Translations under genes and position numbers: made by a program
Shown here: positions 60,441 to 64,000 of the stretch, one piece after another
Layout of the letters: each line of letters opens with the position of its first letter
Numbering within the stretch: the stretch's first letter is position 1
NCBI RefSeq assembly: GCF_002288925.2
Contig: NW_022098069.1
Location: forward strand, 78,504,424-78,568,423
Source of the DNA: Delphinapterus leucas
Lineage: Eukaryota > Chordata > Mammalia > Artiodactyla > Monodontidae
DNA: 64,000 nt
Reading direction: 5' to 3'
Notes under the pieces: generated by a model
Database searches by the model: none
Seen by the model: the letters and a program-made list of their open reading frames with translations, nothing else
What the model was told of the DNA's origin: nothing

Positions 60441-62735
60441 GGAATTTAGATGTCTAGCATTGCCTACCTTCCCATATGCCTTGCACTAATGAGTAGGAAT
60501 TATTAAACCTTTTTGAAATTATTCATTTAGCTCTAAAATTGGGGTATTTTTTAAATTCATAATCCTTTTCTAAGTCACCATAATGAAAACATATACATAG
60601 TTTATGAGGGAAGAAGAAAATTATTGCAAATAACTCATAAAGGTTTAAAAATATTTTTAGTATCTATATTTTAAATTATTAAAGTGATTTTTGAGTTTTT
60701 ATATGCTTGAATATATAATATGATATAAAAATCAAAATTAAGAACTTTCAAAGTATTATTTAATATGATCAGGTTACTTCAACAGATATTTCACTAGTGT
60801 TGTTGATAAGATGAAGATTTAATTGTTAAACACCTGTAGTCTCCTTTTCATAGTGCTATTTCTTTGTTGTTGCTATTTTGCTGGATTTTCCATTTACTTT
60901 TTTCCTCTACTTAGAAAAGAAAAGTAAACAATTTAGTATAAAGAAATTTCTTTCATAATGTTTCAACACAAGACTCTTTAATCTAGAATTTCCTACATTA
61001 GGTTCATGTTTTAGTGTTGATAGGTGAGAAAAAAATGTTACATAGGGATCATGAGAAGGTATGGAACACTGCAGAATTACATTGCTACCTACTATTTTGG
61101 GCCAAATCAAGTTCAACAGTATCCTAGCTTAGGGCTGTATTACTTTTTCCCTTTAGAACTCTATTACTTGCCTAGCAGAGTATTGACTTTGAAGGGCAGA
61201 GAGCTGCATAAAGAGTTCTCTCTTTCAGCATTTTGCTTATTTCTCAACCTTGCGTACATCTGTGATATAAATATATATATATATATATGCATAAGACAAA
61301 TTGTTTTTTGATAATGTTTTGCATAAAAATGCACAGTGTTTTACAAAGAAAATACTAGGCTATGCTTTCTATTTTTTGAGTTGCTAAGCAAGAATCTGTG
61401 GCATTGATTGATGTATCATTTTGAAATCTGCAAGGGTCTTTATGGTTATAGTTATGAATATGTATGAAAAATCAGTTTTAGTAACTGTGCTATTAGAGAT
61501 GGTCTAAGACTATAATTCAACAGCAATTTCCTTAAAAGACAAAGGAACTTAAATTACCATAGAATAAGTGTTGATAGCTGAATGTCTTATTGAAAAATAG
61601 CTTCTTGTATTCAGGCATATTTTCAAAGGGTGACAAGAAGTAATGACTAAAGGGGAGCATACTTAGAGATATGTCAACTCCTAGTTGAATTACTGAAGAA
61701 GAAGTACTTTAACATTCTGTCCACCTATGTCACATTGTTTATAGAAATTTTAAAAGTCGTGATCAACACAGCACTATTATATTTCTGACAAAGAAACAGT
61801 GTTATATTTCTCCTGTATTTACATATCCATCCCAATTGGACAACAAAATATGTATTGAGATTTTTAAAAGTTAGCCTTAAAATAAGGTAGCCTTTGAATT
61901 ATTAATCCCTTTTTCCCCCTAGCATAGCAACAATAATTATATGTATTCTCTTGTCAAATCAACCTTTTTGTAAGATTTCTGTGCCTTGTTTTCAGGATAA
62001 ACTCAAGAATACAAAGTTCAAGTTAGAGAATACACACTTAGACATCCTTAGGTCTGCTGTCCAAATATGGTTATTATTTTATGTTTAAAATGTAAACAAA
62101 ACAAAACCATTGACTATTTGTTTCCACAGTGTATTTTCCATTTTGTATTTCTTTTGTGTTGGTTTGGGTTTGTCTTTGGACAAATTAAAATCATTTGATA
62201 CAGACACAAACACACATAAATACATAAGCTTCTGGATCCAAATTTCTGACATAATGTTTAGTTAAAACCCCTGTCACATCCTATAATCACTTCTTTACTA
62301 ATACACTACAGAAAAAAAGGAGTATTCGTTATGTTTATAGAATAATTGATCTTTTTATACCTTCCTATTTCATATGCAGTAATGTTATATACTGGATTTA
62401 ATTTATATAAATTTTCACATATGGTAATATAAAAGTGGAATAACATCCTGTTCACATGTTCAAATCCTGATAGAAATAGAAAAGAAGGGGGGCGGTTCTA
62501 ATTGTGGAAGTTCCAGCCTTCTTCTAAGGCACATGGGTGAACAAAAAAATAAGGAAATAGAGAAAACATATATTTGTATATCCAGGTAATGCAATGAAGT
62601 TTATTGTTACACAGCCACTGAGGAGACTAGCTGCATTTTTACCATGGCTAGGGCAGCTAAACTGCATCTATTATTTAGGAAACAACATAAAATGTTAGAG
62701 CTACAGAATGGAAAACTGTAAATGATTCAACCTTC
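60441..62735. other. Unassigned AT-rich stretch
   Basis: About 2.3 kb with no recognised gene. A (TA)n run lies at 61268-61288. Confidence 0.45.
61268..61288. repeat. (TA)n microsatellite
   Basis: About ten consecutive TA units. Confidence 0.92.
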
Positions 62736-63014
62736 TTGACACTCAGACTCTCAGGCACCAGGTTAATGTCACAGAAGCAAACTGGGCAGCATCCAGGGCA
62801 AAGAGCCAGGTGTAGTAACAGCTACACTCTCTGGAAGAATGCAGCTCAGAGAGAAACTGGAGCAGTTGCAGGAGACTATGTGAATGTAATTTACGGCAGA
62901 ATCACCATGTGGCAGTTGGGGCCTATTCTGACCAGACAAGTCTATGGAACTTCTTTTCACCATTCACAGAAACAGACAGCAACTAAAATTACAAGATACG
63001 GTGACTGTAAGTGA
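62736..63014 (+). other. GC-moderate segment with an open frame and a good splice donor
   Basis: A 92-codon plus frame lies in a segment less AT-rich than its surroundings. Near its end is actgtaagtg (63002-63011), a near-consensus 5' splice site. No protein domain is recognised, and the other strand also holds a 64-codon frame. It could be a non-coding exon, an old repeat or chance. Confidence 0.25.
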
Positions 63015-63380
63015 ATACAAAATACGCATTTCTCTAAAAGCAATTCTAATTAGTTACCCAATATTGCTATTATGTTTCTTATGTGCATATACAACTTTGA
63101 TCTTATTCTTGCCTCCTAAACCCATGTGGTGTTTCTTTCACTTATAGTATTAGTAGATGTTATCATTTATTTACATCTGAAAAAAATGTTTAAATGGTTA
63201 ATCTATGATCATATTTGCAGTCAGTCCAATGAAAAAATATAATTGCATTTTTAATATTTATTATGAGTCCTTAATTTAAATAAATAAAGTTATTGTTTAT
63301 TCTTCATAATTAGGTATCAAGTCTTATTAAGAAGTTATGATTTAACTTTTGTTTAATAAAGTTTGGCATAAAAATGGAAT
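63015..63380. other. Unassigned AT-rich sequence
   Basis: Nothing recognised. Confidence 0.5.
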
Positions 63381-63891
63381 TGTTGAGGCTCGGAACAGAC
63401 AGCCCTAAGATTTGTAACAATGGAATGTTGATTAATTTTAATTAAAGTTGCTTGAGAAAAAATTGGTGGGAAAAAATATTTTAAAACCCTCTGATCTCCC
63501 TCTTTCTCTCTGAAAGTGAGAAATAAATCTCTTAATGTGAAGGTATCCTCTTTATACCAGGAGGTTAGAAAGCATCCTTATCACCAGAGTTAGGGAAATC
63601 GAGATTAAGAAAACTGTATAAACAAACTTTGTTACTTCATTAGTTTGCTACCCCAAGCACAAGCCCTATTGTTTTGTTAAATCTTGACAAGTAATTATTT
63701 ATTTGTCTAAAAATGATAAAAAAAAAAACAAACAGCCTGCTTTTGTTACTTTGGAGTTCTTGTTTCTATGAGACCTCCATATGTACGGGTTTTTTTTTTT
63801 TTCTCCTGTTAATCTGTCTTGTGTCAATTTAATTATTAGACCAGCCAAAAGAATTCAGAAGGGTAGGGGAGAAATTCCCCCTTCCACAACA
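63381..63891 (+). mobile_element. ERV solitary LTR
   Basis: It starts tgttgagg and ends ccacaaca, so TGTTG/CAACA ends bound 511 bp. The 3' part, 'tctcctgttaatctgtcttg', 'caatttaattattagaccag' and 'cagaagggtaggggagaaat', is typical of the U5 end of a mammalian ERV LTR. The family is not assigned and no clear target duplication is seen. Confidence 0.65.
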
Positions 63892-64000
63892 ACTTTTTAC
63901 CATAAATTTTTAATTTAAATGTATAAAATGGATTAGTCTTTAAAAGTAGAGAGTAAGCAAAGCAATCCAGATTATAATGTGAGTCTCTAGGGATTGTTCA
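63892..64000. other. Unassigned right edge
   Basis: AT-rich flank; nothing recognised. Confidence 0.5.

Overview
This window looks like nuclear DNA from a cetacean (whale or dolphin). The best evidence is a set of dispersed ~210 bp tRNA-derived SINEs of the CHR type. They have a head like 'ggcttccctggtggcgcag', a tRNA B box, a 'gtgagaggcccgcgtacc' tail and a poly-A end, which is the form typical of cetacean genomes. Older CHR-2-like and CHRL-like relatives are also present, together with mammal-wide repeats (MIR, L2-like, MER5A, MER20, MaLR LTRs, Tigger) and several fairly young L1 copies of cetartiodactyl type. The species cannot be named from the sequence alone.

I find no protein-coding host gene. 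Every open frame with recognisable protein content is a decayed L1 ORF1 or ORF2 fragment. The rest are short chance frames in AT-rich DNA or frames running through SINEs. There is no rRNA, functional tRNA gene, CRISPR array or operon. The window reads as gene-poor intergenic or intronic DNA.

Layout. 1-800: a 45 bp tandem duplication, a MER20-type hAT element and a pyrimidine tract. About 820-6780: one ancient minus-strand L1 split by a TG...CA LTR, a Tigger-type transposon and a hAT element. About 6790-10257: a plus-strand L1 with its middle deleted. 10258-19840: mostly unassigned DNA with an L1 3' end, SINEs, a MIR scrap, an L2-like piece, a MaLR LTR and an old minus-strand L1. 19843-20326: a Tc1/mariner-type element with a TA duplication. 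20461-21430: a CpG-rich block with a retroviral-LTR-like structure, followed by possible degenerate internal sequence. 22700-27650: unassigned DNA with MIR, an old L1, a purine tract and an L2-like element. 27648-31914: a 5'-truncated young L1 carrying two SINEs and a 100-N assembly gap.

32100-43750: an ERV1-like LTR, more SINEs, MER5A, MIRs, and long unassigned AT-rich stretches. 43270-45650: an ancient L2-like element split by a 1.4 kb L1 with a clear target-site duplication. 45875-49847: an L1 that keeps its 5'UTR, ORF1 and endonuclease but has lost its 3' end. 49848-63380: MIRs, SINEs, a minus-strand L1 end, an MLT1-like LTR, an L1 3' end with a SINE in its tail, and two long unassigned stretches. 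63381-63891: an LTR-like element with TGTTG/CAACA ends.

The main points for follow-up are the assembly fault at 28129-28675, the CpG-rich LTR-like block near 21 kb, the 3'-truncated L1 at 46-50 kb, and the nested insertions that give a relative age order. I did not find a convincing new biological system. Family names come from recalled consensus patterns without a database search, so subfamily labels are tentative.
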